NCBI GenBank assembly: GCA_022447225.1
Contig: JAKVAZ010000006.1
Coordinates: 62,001-126,000 of the forward strand
Length of the DNA stretch: 64,000 bases
Direction: 5' to 3'
Source: Fuerstiella sp.
GTDB taxonomy: Bacteria > Planctomycetota > Planctomycetia > Planctomycetales > Planctomycetaceae
In this document: piece by piece, positions 27,166-36,682 of the stretch
Layout: each line of letters starts with the position of its first letter
How positions within the stretch are numbered: position 1 is the first letter of the stretch
Program-made: the position numbers and the translations under genes
Notes under the pieces: model-generated
What the model saw: the letters and a program-made list of their open reading frames with translations, nothing else
What the model was told of the DNA's origin: nothing
Databases searched by the model: none

Positions 27166-28572
27166 ATGCTTCGTATCAACGGCCCGGCCACCAAATTATG
27201 TGACGGAATCGATCGTCGCGAGATGCTGCGTGTTGGCGGGCTTGGCCTGTCGGGTGCCTCACTGCCATGGCTTTTGGATCAAGACGCGCGGGCGTCTGAA
27301 GAAAGTTATGCGGGCCGCAGCATGGCCAGTTTCGGCCAGGCGAAAAACTGTATCGTACTGTTTCAGTCCGGCGGCGCTTCGCAAATCGATATGTACGATC
27401 CCAAGCCCGATGCGCCTTCAGAAATTCGTGGCGAATTCAGCACAATCGATACCGCGCTGCCCGGGGTTCGATTTACCGAATACATGCCACTGACCAGTCA
27501 ACTGCTGAGCCGTGGTTCACTAATTCGATCGATGACACATACTTCCGGCGGTCATGCGGTTGGTGGCTACCATATGTTCACGGGATACCAATACGAAGGT
27601 ACCGGTTCCCAGGCCAACTTTATGAGTCGCGAAGATCACCCGCATATCGGAGCGGCCGTCGCTAAAGTCAGTCCGGGTCGTGGACCGATGGTGCCGTTCA
27701 TCATTGTGCCGCGTCGTCTTGATGCTGGAAGCGGACGCCGCCCGGGACAGTGGGGCGGACGACTCGGCGGACGATTCGATCCGCTGCAGACCGGAGGTAA
27801 CCCCAACGAAGAAAATTATCGCCTGGATCATCTGCCGCTACTGGCTAATCGTCCGGCTGAAGTTATCCAGCGTCGGCGCAAACTGCTGTCTCAGGTCAAC
27901 CAGCAGGTGGAGTATCTGGAACAAACAGCCCTCGCGGGATCCTTGAGAGAAAATCAGCAAAAGGCTGTGGACGTGATGGCGTCCGACGCCGTTCGCAGTG
28001 CGGTGGATCTGTCGACCGCTGACCCGCTGGATCGAGAAAAATACGGCCGAAACCAGTTTGGCCAGTCGGTATTCCTTGGTCGACGCCTGCTGAATGCCGG
28101 AACGCGTCTGGTTCAGGTCAGCTGGTTGCGCACACAGGGGAAAAAAGGATACGCCTGGGACAGCCACTGGCAAAATTGTGAATCACTGCGAGAAGATCTG
28201 ATTCCACCGTTCGACGTGGCCCTGCACGCACTGATCACCGACCTTGAACAAACCGGTCAGCTGGATGAAACCCTGGTGGTGGTTGCCGGAGAATTTGGAC
28301 GGACTCCACGCATCACGCTGACCACAGGAGGTCGCGAACACTGGCCTCACTGTTTTTCTGTGATGCTGTTCGGCGGCGGAATTCGTCCCGGTCAGGTGTA
28401 TGGAAGCTCCGACCGTCACGCCGGGTATCCCGCATCGGATCCCGTCAGCCCGGCCGACCTGACGGCGACCATCTATCACTGCCTTGGTTTGAATCCACGG
28501 ACCGAGGTACTGGATGCCAGCAATCGACCCATGTGGCTTTCCGAAGGTAATCCGGTATCAGCACTGATCTGA
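27166..28572 (+). CDS. Tat-exported DUF1501 (sulfatase-like) protein
   Basis: About 468 residues from the ATG at 27166, which has GAGGTG 6 bp upstream; the frame is open from a TTG at 27133. The N-terminus carries a twin-arginine motif (DRREMLRVGGLG), so export is folded, by the Tat path. The DUF1501 body shows NCIVLFQSGGASQIDMYDPKP, the SHTSGGH-like SMTHTSGGHAVG and VVVAGEFGRTPRI. The family is distantly related to alkaline phosphatase/sulfatase folds and regularly travels with DUF1549/DUF1553 proteins. Here it faces the PPC and DUF1553 genes divergently, so the three likely form one unit. Confidence 0.9.
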   Translation: MLRINGPATKLCDGIDRREMLRVGGLGLSGASLPWLLDQDARASEESYAGRSMASFGQAKNCIVLFQSGGASQIDMYDPKPDAPSEIRGEFSTIDTALPGVRFTEYMPLTSQLLSRGSLIRSMTHTSGGHAVGGYHMFTGYQYEGTGSQANFMSREDHPHIGAAVAKVSPGRGPMVPFIIVPRRLDAGSGRRPGQWGGRLGGRFDPLQTGGNPNEENYRLDHLPLLANRPAEVIQRRRKLLSQVNQQVEYLEQTALAGSLRENQQKAVDVMASDAVRSAVDLSTADPLDREKYGRNQFGQSVFLGRRLLNAGTRLVQVSWLRTQGKKGYAWDSHWQNCESLREDLIPPFDVALHALITDLEQTGQLDETLVVVAGEFGRTPRITLTTGGREHWPHCFSVMLFGGGIRPGQVYGSSDRHAGYPASDPVSPADLTATIYHCLGLNPRTEVLDASNRPMWLSEGNPVSALI

Positions 28573-28784
28573 ACGGAACTCCCGCATGTTGTTGCTCCGT
28601 GGTACAAACGTATGCGGAGTAACAGCCTCCCGGCGACAATGTTGCTGCGGCAAATGCCCGGGGTTCCATTAAATCGCGGCAGACGTTTGCCACGAAGCAA
28701 TTGTTTGACGGTTCAAATTTCCAGTCTGTTCGCCGGATCCGTCCGAAGATCTGAATCCGCCGGTGACGAAAAAGTGAGGTCATG

Positions 28785-30266
28785 ATGAAGCGTGTCGTTG
28801 TTGGAGGCATCAGTCACGAAACCAGTACCTTTACCCCCGTCCCGACCACCCGACAGAGCTATCTTGAACGACGGATTATGCGTGGCCAGGAGATACTGGA
28901 CACTCTGCGGGGAACCAACACCACGGTCGGCGGCTACATCGACGGTGCAGAAAAGCACGCCTTTGAACCGATTCCCACGTTTCTGGCAGAATCACATACC
29001 AGCGCCCCCACGCCACGGCCACTGTTCGACGAACTCGTCAATGAACTGCTGACGGAAATTCGGCAGGCCGGTCAGGTCGACGGTGTGTTGCTGGAACTGC
29101 ACGGTTCCATGTGTGCCGGCAATCTGGATGAACCCGAAGGTGTTCCCGACGCCGAAGGCCATATTCTGAAGGAGGTCCGTGGTATTGTTGGACCGGATGT
29201 CCCGATCCTTGCCGAACTGGATATCCATTCCAACGTCACCCCGCTAATGATCGATCAGGCGGACGTGCTGCTTGGCCGTCGGTCTTATCCGGAAGTTGAT
29301 ATGGCAGAACGAGCACGGGACTGTGCTGATATGTTGGCACGCATCTGGAACGAAGGATTACGACCCACCATGGCGCTGCACCAGATCCCGATGGTGTGGG
29401 GCATGAATCAGGTCACTGCTCACTCACCGATGAAAGAAGCCATCAGCGAACTGCATCGCATCGAAGCTCAGTCAGGTGTGGTTTGCGGATCCATCGCCAC
29501 CTGCTACTTCCTGGCAGATGTGCCCGATATGGGATGTTCGGTGTATGTGGTGACCGACAACGATCTTCCCGCAGCACAGCAGTACGCAGACCAGCTGGGA
29601 GAATGGTGCTACGAACGTCGAGCGGACTGGCATTTCGAAATCCCCACCACGCGTGAGGCTCTGGCTCAGGCCCAGGCTGCCGGTGACTTCCCGGTGGTCT
29701 TTGCCGACATGCGGGACAACACGGGCGGCGGATCTCCTGGCGACAGCACCGGGATGCTGCGAACATTCATTGATGCCGGCATTCAGGACGCCTGTGTTCT
29801 GAATATCGCCGACCCGGAAGCCGTGCAGCAGTGTCATGCCGCGGGCACCGGAGCAACATTGACTCTGGATGTTGGCGGAAAATCTTCACCGCTTCAGGGC
29901 GCCCCCGTGCGAATGACGGCTCGTATCATCGCCGTTTCAGACGGAACCTTTCGCTACAATGGTCAGATGTACTCCGGCCTTGAAAGCAACCTGGGACCTT
30001 CCGCACACATTGAGCAGGATGGAATCCACGTGCTGCTGACCACATTGCGTGAACAGCCTTTCGACACAGCTTTTGCCAAATCGTTGAAACTGGATCCCCA
30101 GGAAATGCGGTACATCGGAGTCAAATCGGCCGCGCATTTCCGCGCCGGTTTCGAATCCTGGGCCGGAGCTGTTCACGTTGTCTCCGAACCCTGTGTTCAC
30201 GACCTGGGCAATCTTCCGTTCAAACGCCTGAATCGAAAACTGTATCCGTTTGACCTGCCGGAATAA
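28785..30266 (+). CDS. M81/MlrC-family metallopeptidase-like protein
   Basis: 493 residues of the MlrC (DUF1485) family, named after microcystinase C, which cleaves linearised microcystin. Family blocks are the opening VVVGGISHETSTFTPVP, LLELHGSMC, and AELDIHSN, whose Asp and His are predicted zinc ligands. RRSYPEVDM and FADMRDNTGGGSPGD also match. Planctomycetes carry such genes without toxin exposure, so the natural substrate is likely another amide or peptide. Of two adjacent ATGs, the second (28785) has AGG at better spacing. No tightly linked partner. Confidence 0.87.
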   Translation: MKRVVVGGISHETSTFTPVPTTRQSYLERRIMRGQEILDTLRGTNTTVGGYIDGAEKHAFEPIPTFLAESHTSAPTPRPLFDELVNELLTEIRQAGQVDGVLLELHGSMCAGNLDEPEGVPDAEGHILKEVRGIVGPDVPILAELDIHSNVTPLMIDQADVLLGRRSYPEVDMAERARDCADMLARIWNEGLRPTMALHQIPMVWGMNQVTAHSPMKEAISELHRIEAQSGVVCGSIATCYFLADVPDMGCSVYVVTDNDLPAAQQYADQLGEWCYERRADWHFEIPTTREALAQAQAAGDFPVVFADMRDNTGGGSPGDSTGMLRTFIDAGIQDACVLNIADPEAVQQCHAAGTGATLTLDVGGKSSPLQGAPVRMTARIIAVSDGTFRYNGQMYSGLESNLGPSAHIEQDGIHVLLTTLREQPFDTAFAKSLKLDPQEMRYIGVKSAAHFRAGFESWAGAVHVVSEPCVHDLGNLPFKRLNRKLYPFDLPE

Positions 30267-30413
30267 TGCGGACCTTGGGTTTTCAGCCTGCTGAATCCCG
30301 CACCCTGAACGGGCCTGCCGTAGACTTCCGTCAGGATTCAGACCGCCCTGAACCTGATAACGTTGCAGTATTGAAAAAATCCTGGACCTGAAAAACGCTC
30401 GACCTGAAACACC

Positions 30414-31058
30414 ATGAATACAGATCCACTGGAAGCCGTTCTTTTTGACTGCGACGGTACACTCGTTGACAGTGAGTCACCCAGTATCAGGGTGCTGGTG
30501 AATTTTGTGTCGGAGTTCGGACTGCAGCTGGATTTTGAAGAGGCTCTCCACGAGTTTTCCGGCAGCGAACTGGCTGAGGTGCTGCGGGGCATCGAACAAA
30601 AGCTGGGAAGCTCGCTTCCGCAGGATTTTGAGCAGCAATTTCGCCGCCGGCAGATCCCGGTACTCAAAGAACAGTTGCAGGCGATCGATGGTGCCGCGGA
30701 ACTGCTGGACGCCATGACGCTTCCTGCCTGTGTCGCTTCCAACGCGCCTCTGCACAAGATCCAGGTCTGTCTGGAAGCCACCGGACTTGATCGCCACTTT
30801 GCCAAATCCCGAATCTTCAGCGCCTACCAGATTCAAACCTGGAAACCGGCTCCCGATCTGTTCCTGATGGCCGCACAATCACTGGGTGTTGCTCCGGAGC
30901 GATGCGCGGTTGTTGAAGACAGTCGATTCGGCATCGACGCCGGCCTGGCGGCCGGCATGCAGGTCTTCGCCTTCGATCCACACGGCATTCATGACCAGGA
31001 CGCCAGAGTCACTTCCGTTCGCAGCCTGTCCGGACTGATCCCGATCTTCTGCAACTGA
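30414..31058 (+). CDS. HAD-superfamily sugar phosphatase/phosphoglucomutase-like protein
   Basis: 214 residues with the HAD set complete. FDCDGTLVDSE carries the nucleophile Asp12 and acid/base Asp14. A cap of about 70 residues lies between motif I and motif II (ACVASNAP). Lys in KPAPDLF and VVEDSRFGI complete the pocket. The small helical cap and the overall wording match the beta-phosphoglucomutase/sugar-phosphatase subgroup. The exact substrate cannot be read. Its stop codon sits inside the first copy of a 20-bp tandem repeat. Confidence 0.88.
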   Translation: MNTDPLEAVLFDCDGTLVDSESPSIRVLVNFVSEFGLQLDFEEALHEFSGSELAEVLRGIEQKLGSSLPQDFEQQFRRRQIPVLKEQLQAIDGAAELLDAMTLPACVASNAPLHKIQVCLEATGLDRHFAKSRIFSAYQIQTWKPAPDLFLMAAQSLGVAPERCAVVEDSRFGIDAGLAAGMQVFAFDPHGIHDQDARVTSVRSLSGLIPIFCN

Positions 31059-31085
31059 GACTCAACTTCTGCAACGGAGACTCAG
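31046..31085 (+). repeat. 20-bp tandem duplication across a stop codon
   Basis: Two adjacent 20-mers (31046-31065 and 31066-31085) match at 18 of 20 positions. The first copy contains the TGA of the HAD gene; the second has GGA at that point. Confidence 0.85.
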
Positions 31086-31474
31086 AGGGTGTGTCGAATG
31101 ACGATAGACGTTATGCCGGCTCACGAGACAGCACGGCTGAAGCGGGACAGTCGAAATCATGATTCCGCCGACCGACTGAGCAAAGCAGGTTCCCGGATAC
31201 GGATTCAGTCTGCATGTACGTACCAATCCACACCATACTGCCTACTCAAACTGGATCTTCTTCAGTTCCATCGAAGTGCATCAACCGATTTACGAATTGG
31301 CACGTCGCGGCCGGAATCGCGGTTGATCAGATCACGTGATAGTCCACGATCTGTAAGTGGCCCGCCTGGCAACGCTCAGCGTGGCCACAATCGCGGATTG
31401 ACGATAAGCTATTGATCGGTTCAGGTCACCGGCGAGTTCAGCGACGTCCACATTGAATCAGAACAGGACATTCT
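31059..31474. other. Intergenic region between the HAD and isomerase-like genes
   Basis: 416 bp with the second tandem repeat copy at its start and otherwise no supported gene, hairpin or promoter. Confidence 0.45.
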
Positions 31475-32293
31475 ATGCCTTCGGTCAACGCCGTCAGCTT
31501 TCGCGAATATAAGGTCATCGAAACGATTTGCCGAATCGTTCGCGACGCGGGATTTGATTCGCTGGAAGTATCGCGACCGCCGTTTTACGAGAAGCTAAAA
31601 ACTCCGGAAACACGAGCCGCGTTTCTGCGCTGGTGCGAGTCAATTGACCTGAACCTGTACGGATTCGACTGCTGGGTTGAGGTGGAACCATTTGATGCCT
31701 TAGACGAAACCCTGGAAGAGTTTCGTCGTGCGGTGGATTTTGCTGCGGGCCTGGATCTGGGGCTGATCATCAGCCACGACACCTGGGGACATACCAACGC
31801 CGACCGAACACCGTCCGAGGTTCTGTCGACCAATGTGGGTCTGTTCCGTCAGGTCGCAGAGATGACCGCCGGTGCGAACCTGAAACTCGTCTTCGAACCA
31901 CATCCGGACACACTGAGTATGGAAGATTCGTGGTGCATCGACTTTATTGATGCGGTTGCCGAAGGTCATGCCCAAGGAACTGTGGGCATCCTGTATGACA
32001 CCTGCCATTACGGTGTCGGACAACCGAATTCCTATGTTCAGGCCATCGAAAATCTGGGTCAACGAATTCGACACGTTCATTTCTCCGACGGCGACTGCAC
32101 GACCTATGCGCTGCACCTGCCAATTGGTGACGGCTGCCTGGATCTGCCGTCTGTGACCGCGGCACTCAAACAGATCAGCTTTGATGGCAGTTTGACATGC
32201 GACATGCACGACTATCCTCTTCTGGAAGACGGCGCCCGAAGAAACCTGGAACCCATGCAACAGGTTGAGCAGGAATTGGGACTGAAAACCTGA
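31475..32293 (+). CDS. Xylose isomerase-like TIM-barrel (sugar phosphate isomerase/epimerase family)
   Basis: 272 residues of the AP-endonuclease-2/xylose-isomerase-like barrel. Metal-ligand-type strands can be seen: LVFEPHPD with Glu, GILYDTCHYG with Asp and His, IRHVHFSDGD with His and Asp, and LTCDMHDYP near the end. This pattern fits a divalent-metal sugar isomerase or epimerase, substrate unknown. AGGA lies 7 bp before the ATG. It is flanked by long untranslated gaps, so it appears to be a single-gene unit. Confidence 0.85.
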   Translation: MPSVNAVSFREYKVIETICRIVRDAGFDSLEVSRPPFYEKLKTPETRAAFLRWCESIDLNLYGFDCWVEVEPFDALDETLEEFRRAVDFAAGLDLGLIISHDTWGHTNADRTPSEVLSTNVGLFRQVAEMTAGANLKLVFEPHPDTLSMEDSWCIDFIDAVAEGHAQGTVGILYDTCHYGVGQPNSYVQAIENLGQRIRHVHFSDGDCTTYALHLPIGDGCLDLPSVTAALKQISFDGSLTCDMHDYPLLEDGARRNLEPMQQVEQELGLKT

Positions 32294-32836
32294 ACACTGT
32301 CATGCGTCAGACGGTCGTGCGTTATCATATCGCTCAGCAGATCCGCTCATTGAAGCTGCGTCCGTCAACTGCCCCGGACAGCCGGCTGATTCTGGATGCA
32401 CTCACACTTCATGTCCCCGGTGGATCGGGCACTCGCACTACCTTGACCCACTTCTTTGTAATCAAACCTTTGATTTTGCGACGGCCTGCACACAAGGTAC
32501 AGGCTGTGCAAACATCGAGTCGGGCCGTTCACAGCCGCGACGGTTCTGCTGTTTTATTTATTGATCTGCCCGTTTTATTTTGGCTTGAGCAGACAAATTA
32601 CAGAATGAAATCACTCAATTCCTGCAGCGCAACAACTTGTTGATTGCATGCCCCTGGTGAACTGTCCGTTTTTCCGGTTCATGCAGAACCGTTGCCTGAG
32701 GGGCTGACAGTGGAACACCGAAGAACAAAGGATATCTGCCAGGATCTCAAACTGATCCGTAACGGCCCTGCAGACTCACCGGATACTCCTCTGCCGGTTT
32801 GTCAGCTTCAGCTGAGATTTGACATACATTCTGCCC
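32294..32836. other. Intergenic region before the small membrane protein
   Basis: 543 bp with an AT-rich patch around 32550-32590. There is a short inverted repeat, AATCAAA-CC-TTTGATT, at about 32460-32475. No gene is supported. Confidence 0.45.
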
Positions 32837-33373
32837 ATGCACTACCTGACAGATAATCCGTGGCCGGCCATGATTGTGCTGGGCAGTTGCGCGGTTGCGG
32901 CACTGCTTACCGGCCATTCCACTTTGGCCAAACTTGCCCCCGTGTTTGTTGGTTGCGGCGCACTTGTGTATGTGATCTCGCAACTGGTCGTCTCAAATCG
33001 CGAACAGGTAGAAATGTCTGCGAATCAGATCCTGAAGGGACTTCATTCTGAAAATCTGACTGCAGTTGACCGATGGATTTCCGAAAACAGCCCCGGTCTT
33101 GGTGAGACGGCCAGGCAGGGTCTGAAACAGGTCCGGCTGGAACCGGACTTTCATATCCAGTCCGTGATTCTGAAATCAGAGTCGGACGCGGGAGTTGTGG
33201 TGCAGATTCGGGCTAATGGAAAGATTACGACACGCACGCACTCAATAACACATCGGGTGGCTGAATTGTGGGAAACGACCTGGGTTCACGAATCCAAAGT
33301 ATGGAAACTGTCCAACGCTGTGCGGCTGAATCCGTTGACTCATCAACCTCGCAGCACTTTCGCTCGCAGGTGA
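32837..33373 (+). CDS. Hypothetical small membrane protein
   Basis: About 178 residues from the ATG at 32837 (a TTG at 32819 is possible). Two hydrophobic segments (AMIVLGSCAVAALLTG and LAPVFVGCGALVYVISQLVV) form a hairpin in the membrane. A soluble C-terminal domain of about 110 residues follows, with alternating strands (FHIQSVILKSES, AGVVVQIRAN, WETTWVHESKVWKLSN). This recalls an NTF2-like/SnoaL-type alpha-beta cone. No function can be assigned. A palindromic hairpin begins 6 bp after the stop. Confidence 0.7.
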   Translation: MHYLTDNPWPAMIVLGSCAVAALLTGHSTLAKLAPVFVGCGALVYVISQLVVSNREQVEMSANQILKGLHSENLTAVDRWISENSPGLGETARQGLKQVRLEPDFHIQSVILKSESDAGVVVQIRANGKITTRTHSITHRVAELWETTWVHESKVWKLSNAVRLNPLTHQPRSTFARR

Positions 33374-33769
33374 TATTGTTGGCTGCTGAATTCAGCAGCC
33401 AATAAAGATCAAGGAGAACACCGGAACATTTTCACACCTCGACCCTGTCAGGGTTCGTCCCCTGCGGACTCGACACTCGTGGACAACAATGGCACGGTCC
33501 AGTTGTGTGACCGTATTGGTTGCGTAGCAGAGATAGTTGTGTACCAGAGATGATCGGCACGTGGAATATCCCTGATCAAAATCAGAGTTTCTGCCGGTTT
33601 TTCATCGCTGTACCGACACGCCCGCAAACTCTGCGGTATTCAGAACACGATCTGACGCGGAATCCCGCGTACAGGACACACTCTCCCCTCGGCCAGGTGC
33701 GTGATCATGTCGTCGGTGGCAGGAAGACGTCCGTCGGCCAAAAGGAATTGCCCAGCCGTCGGCCCCGTG
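33374..33769. other. Convergent intergenic region
   Basis: 396 bp between two converging genes. Besides the 33379-33402 palindrome there is a tight ACCCTG-T-CAGGGT inverted repeat near 33444. No gene is supported. Confidence 0.45.
33379..33402 (+). terminator. Perfect 24-bp palindrome after a stop codon
   Basis: TTGGCTGCTGAA and TTCAGCAGCCAA are exact reverse complements with no spacer, so as RNA they form a long hairpin 6 bp past the membrane-protein stop. There is no T-tract, so the terminator role is likely but not certain. Confidence 0.55.
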
Positions 33770-34339
33770 TTAGCCATCAGAGGATCGTGCGGCTTCCAGC
33801 AGCTTGATCCATGGTCCCACATACTCCCCGTTGTCATGAAACGTACGTCCACTGACCAGGTTGCCGTCAATCACGCACGGTTCATCCACAAAGATCCCTC
33901 CACAGACTTCCAGATCAAACTGACATTTGGGGACCGTTGCCATACGTCGACCTCGAACACAGTCGGCATAGGCGGGAATTTCCACTCCGTGACAAACGCT
34001 GGCAATCGGTCGTTTGGCTTCAAAGAACCAGCGGGTGATACGTACGAGGTCTTTGTCGTAGCGAATGTATTCGGGAGCCCGTCCGCCTGAAAACAAAATG
34101 CCGGTATAGTTCTCGGGAACGATGTCGCAAAAAGCGATGTCCGCCTCAAGCGTATAACCTTCCCATTCTTTGGTGATCGTCCATCCGGGTCGGTTTTCAT
34201 GCAGAACCATTTGATACCGGCGTTTTTCCGGAGCCGCGATCACAGGACGGAATCCCGATTCAATCAAACGGTAATACGGATACAGCGTATCCAGACACTC
34301 TGTGGCATCACCAATCACGATCAGAACTTCATCCGGCAT
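33770..34339 (-). CDS. DJ-1/PfpI-family protein
   Basis: About 189 residues from the ATG at 34339 (the frame is open from a TTG at 34372). Class I amidotransferase-like fold with EVLIVIGD at the start, a GILFSGGRAPEYIR segment and the nucleophile elbow ASVCHGVEIPAYA. There Cys-His matches the PfpI/DJ-1 pair. Family members include proteases, glyoxalases and chaperones, so the activity is open. Following it on this strand is only the convergent gap, so it is probably monocistronic. Confidence 0.85.
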   Translation of the reverse strand: MPDEVLIVIGDATECLDTLYPYYRLIESGFRPVIAAPEKRRYQMVLHENRPGWTITKEWEGYTLEADIAFCDIVPENYTGILFSGGRAPEYIRYDKDLVRITRWFFEAKRPIASVCHGVEIPAYADCVRGRRMATVPKCQFDLEVCGGIFVDEPCVIDGNLVSGRTFHDNGEYVGPWIKLLEAARSSDG

Positions 34340-34487
34340 TGTTGCGTCCAGGGTGGGAAGGAATTTAATCAAACAATATTTGGCTGCCGAACACCCGCAA
34401 CAAATCCACGTTTGATCACGGTACCGGCCTGAGGTTCACGATCGGTTAGTCATGAACATACTGGATTGAAACAGAAGCGCAACAAAA

Positions 34488-34515
34488 CAGCCAGCCTGCA
34501 GTTGCAGGCTGGCTG
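34488..34515 (-). terminator. Intrinsic-type terminator after the Gly/Cys-rich secreted protein gene
   Basis: A perfect 13-bp inverted repeat (34488-34500 with 34503-34515) lies 53 bp past the stop of the minus-strand gene ending at 34569. On the minus strand the stem is followed by TTTTG. Confidence 0.7.
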
Positions 34516-34568
34516 GAAATCGAATTGCCGAGCGAACCGAAAAACCAGCTCCGGTACGTCATAACATT

Positions 34569-35261
34569 TTATCGCATGGACCATGGTCGCGCCAACACGC
34601 TTCGCGGATCATACGACCTATAGGCTGACCGCCGTACCGGATGATAGGCTGCCGGATGAACCACAGCTGGCGTTGACGGACTGAACCCGTTGGGAATGAC
34701 AGGAAGTTGATGGTCGCCGCGAATATCGCCGCTCACATGAGGTGTTGGTGACGGGACCTGCCAGGCGGGTCCGTAAATCGGAGCCGTCGACATGGCCGTT
34801 CGTGGTGCCGGAGCGGAGTAGACGGGGAACTGAGGTTGAAACGCTGTTGCCGACGGTGTCAACAGAGTCGGGAAGCCTAAGGCAGATGTTTGAGTTGCCA
34901 TGCCCGCATTCGGAAAGCCGGTGTTGGTGACATCGGAACTCGGTATAGCCGGTCCGGACGTGCAGTCGCAACCGGTTGACTGTGTCAATACGGGATAGGC
35001 CGGCGTGTAACCGCTGCGGGACCACCCGTGATAGCCACGATGAGCGCCATAGTATCCACCACCACAGGCCGGGGCACACCACGGACTCGAGATTCCATAT
35101 CCTGCACCACGATATCCATATCCAAAACCGCTTCCACAGCCGTGCCCGCAGGTCCACGCAAACGGATTAAGAAACGGAAGCAAACAGCAGGCGTTTACCG
35201 TGGAGCTGGTGACAGCCAGAAGTGTCAGAACACAAAATCGAAGAGTCAGCTTGCGAATCAT
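34569..35261 (-). CDS. Secreted Gly/Cys/Tyr-rich hypothetical protein
   Basis: 230 residues. A signal peptide (MIRKLTLRFCVLTLLAVTSS) is followed by a Cys- and Gly-rich region (CGHGCGSGFGYGYRGAGYG) with Tyr repeats. The rest is a long Pro/Ser/Thr/Ala-rich, low-complexity stretch ending in an Arg-rich tail. It has no enzyme motif. It looks like an exported structural or adhesive protein; small Tyr/Gly-rich exported proteins are common in planctomycetes. A strong hairpin terminates it and an inverted repeat lies upstream. Confidence 0.75.
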   Translation of the reverse strand: MIRKLTLRFCVLTLLAVTSSTVNACCLLPFLNPFAWTCGHGCGSGFGYGYRGAGYGISSPWCAPACGGGYYGAHRGYHGWSRSGYTPAYPVLTQSTGCDCTSGPAIPSSDVTNTGFPNAGMATQTSALGFPTLLTPSATAFQPQFPVYSAPAPRTAMSTAPIYGPAWQVPSPTPHVSGDIRGDHQLPVIPNGFSPSTPAVVHPAAYHPVRRSAYRSYDPRSVLARPWSMR

Positions 35262-35854
35262 GAGAAGTCATCCTGATTGGATACCGAGGCGGCGGGAATT
35301 CGAACTGAACGCGTGGTTAAAAAACAAAGTTCGAATCGAGGAGTGAGCGGTCGCTCAGAGGGAACCTGCGAGTGCAGACAGAGTGAAAAAGTCACCCTGT
35401 TCCTGTTAATCGGTACAGAGCCTGCAGAACTTCAGTGAAATCCTGAAAGTTTTGATATTTGACTCAAGTTGTTGTGAACCGGGCGTTTATCTCCGGTAAC
35501 GGTCTTCCTGTCCGAATTCAGGTCACCGATGCCGTCCGCTTCAGTGAAAGCTGAACATAAGGGCTGGTTCGAAGTGCCATCAGCGACCAAACACACATAT
35601 TGAAAAAATTGCAAATACCGAAATCGTCCGCGACAGTCTTTTCGCAATTCGGCTGGAGCACACGCCTCCCCGATTCAACCAACAAATCATCTTCGTACCC
35701 CGTCCATATCGCATGATGTTCCAATTCGGAGACTGAACCGGGGTTGATGCGCCTGAGCTTGCCCGGAGGCCACTGCAGACCTAAACTCCCCAACCTGATT
35801 TTGTTAAGAAACATAAACACGGAATGATCAACGAGTGCCGGAAGGACAAGTTGC
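35262..35854. other. Divergent intergenic region between the Gly/Cys-rich gene and the metallophosphoesterase
   Basis: 593 bp. An 8-bp inverted repeat, ATTCGAAC (35298-35305) and GTTCGAAT (35329-35336), lies about 40-75 bp before the minus-strand start and could be an operator. An antisense frame at 35518-35877 looks non-coding. Confidence 0.4.
35298..35336. promoter_or_regulatory. Inverted repeat upstream of the Gly/Cys-rich secreted protein
   Basis: ATTCGAAC and GTTCGAAT are perfect reverse complements, 23 bp apart. Position suggests a regulator site; no binding protein is implied. Confidence 0.3.
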
Positions 35855-36601
35855 TTGCGAGCAATCATCAGTGACATTCACAGCAACCTCGAAGCACTTG
35901 AGGCGGTGCTCGCCGATATTGCCGCGAAGGATGTCGATGAGATTTACTGCTTGGGAGACATCGTAGGATACGGTCCCAATCCCTGTGAGTGTGTGGATCG
36001 CGTGATCGGTCTGAATGTTTGCCTGCTGGGTAACCACGACCAGGCGGCATTGTTCGATCCGGAAGGCTTTAACGCCGGTGCAGAACGCGCAATTTTCTGG
36101 ACGCGTTCGATTCTGGAACGAGCTCCAGGGCCGGAAGGGCAACAACGATGGGAGTTCCTGGGTGAACTCAACCGGCGGGTAGAATCCGAAGACGGGAAAA
36201 CGATTTATGTTCACGGATCGGCTCGCAATCCGCTGAATGAATATGTGTTTCCCGACGACGTCTTCAACCAGGTCAAGATGGAAAAAATATTCGCATTGAT
36301 TCCTCAGTACTGTTTTCAGGGACACACTCATATTCCCGGCGTGTTTACCGAGGAGCATGAATTCCACTCTCCCGAAGAACTGGACTACACCTACGAACTG
36401 GGATCTGGCAAAGTCATGGTCAACGTGGGTTCGGTCGGTCAGCCTCGAGACAATGATCCACGTTCCTCGTACGTCACTGTTGACGGTAGTCAGCTGAAAT
36501 TCCACCGAGTGGAATACGACGTGGACACGACGTCGAAAAAGATCTACGACATTCCGGATCTGGACAATTTTCTGGGTGACAGAATTCGTGATGGTCGCTA
36601 G
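35855..36601 (+). CDS. Metallophosphoesterase (YfcE/ApaH-like family)
   Basis: 248 residues. The start is a TTG at 35855 with AGGA 8 bp upstream; it opens [11 protein letters not shown], so the first metal-binding pair is D7 and H9. Other ligands follow in the usual order: [25 protein letters not shown] and GHTHIPGVF, completing the dimetal site. Such enzymes hydrolyse phosphomono- or diesters; the substrate is unknown. The next gene (DUF1080) begins 81 bp later. Confidence 0.9.
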   Translation: MRAIISDIHSNLEALEAVLADIAAKDVDEIYCLGDIVGYGPNPCECVDRVIGLNVCLLGNHDQAALFDPEGFNAGAERAIFWTRSILERAPGPEGQQRWEFLGELNRRVESEDGKTIYVHGSARNPLNEYVFPDDVFNQVKMEKIFALIPQYCFQGHTHIPGVFTEEHEFHSPEELDYTYELGSGKVMVNVGSVGQPRDNDPRSSYVTVDGSQLKFHRVEYDVDTTSKKIYDIPDLDNFLGDRIRDGR

Positions 36602-36682
36602 ATGACCATCAACAGATAAGGCTGTCGGAAACCGTCCTCTTCCTCCCGTGACAGCAGCAATCTCATCACAAAGCTGAAGTCC

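Noticed and set aside
35518-35877. 119-residue minus-strand frame in an intergenic region
   Set aside because: No recognisable features or RBS; partly overlaps the metallophosphoesterase start.
35828-36505. 225-residue minus-strand frame
   Set aside because: Antisense to the metallophosphoesterase, whose motifs are clear on the plus strand.
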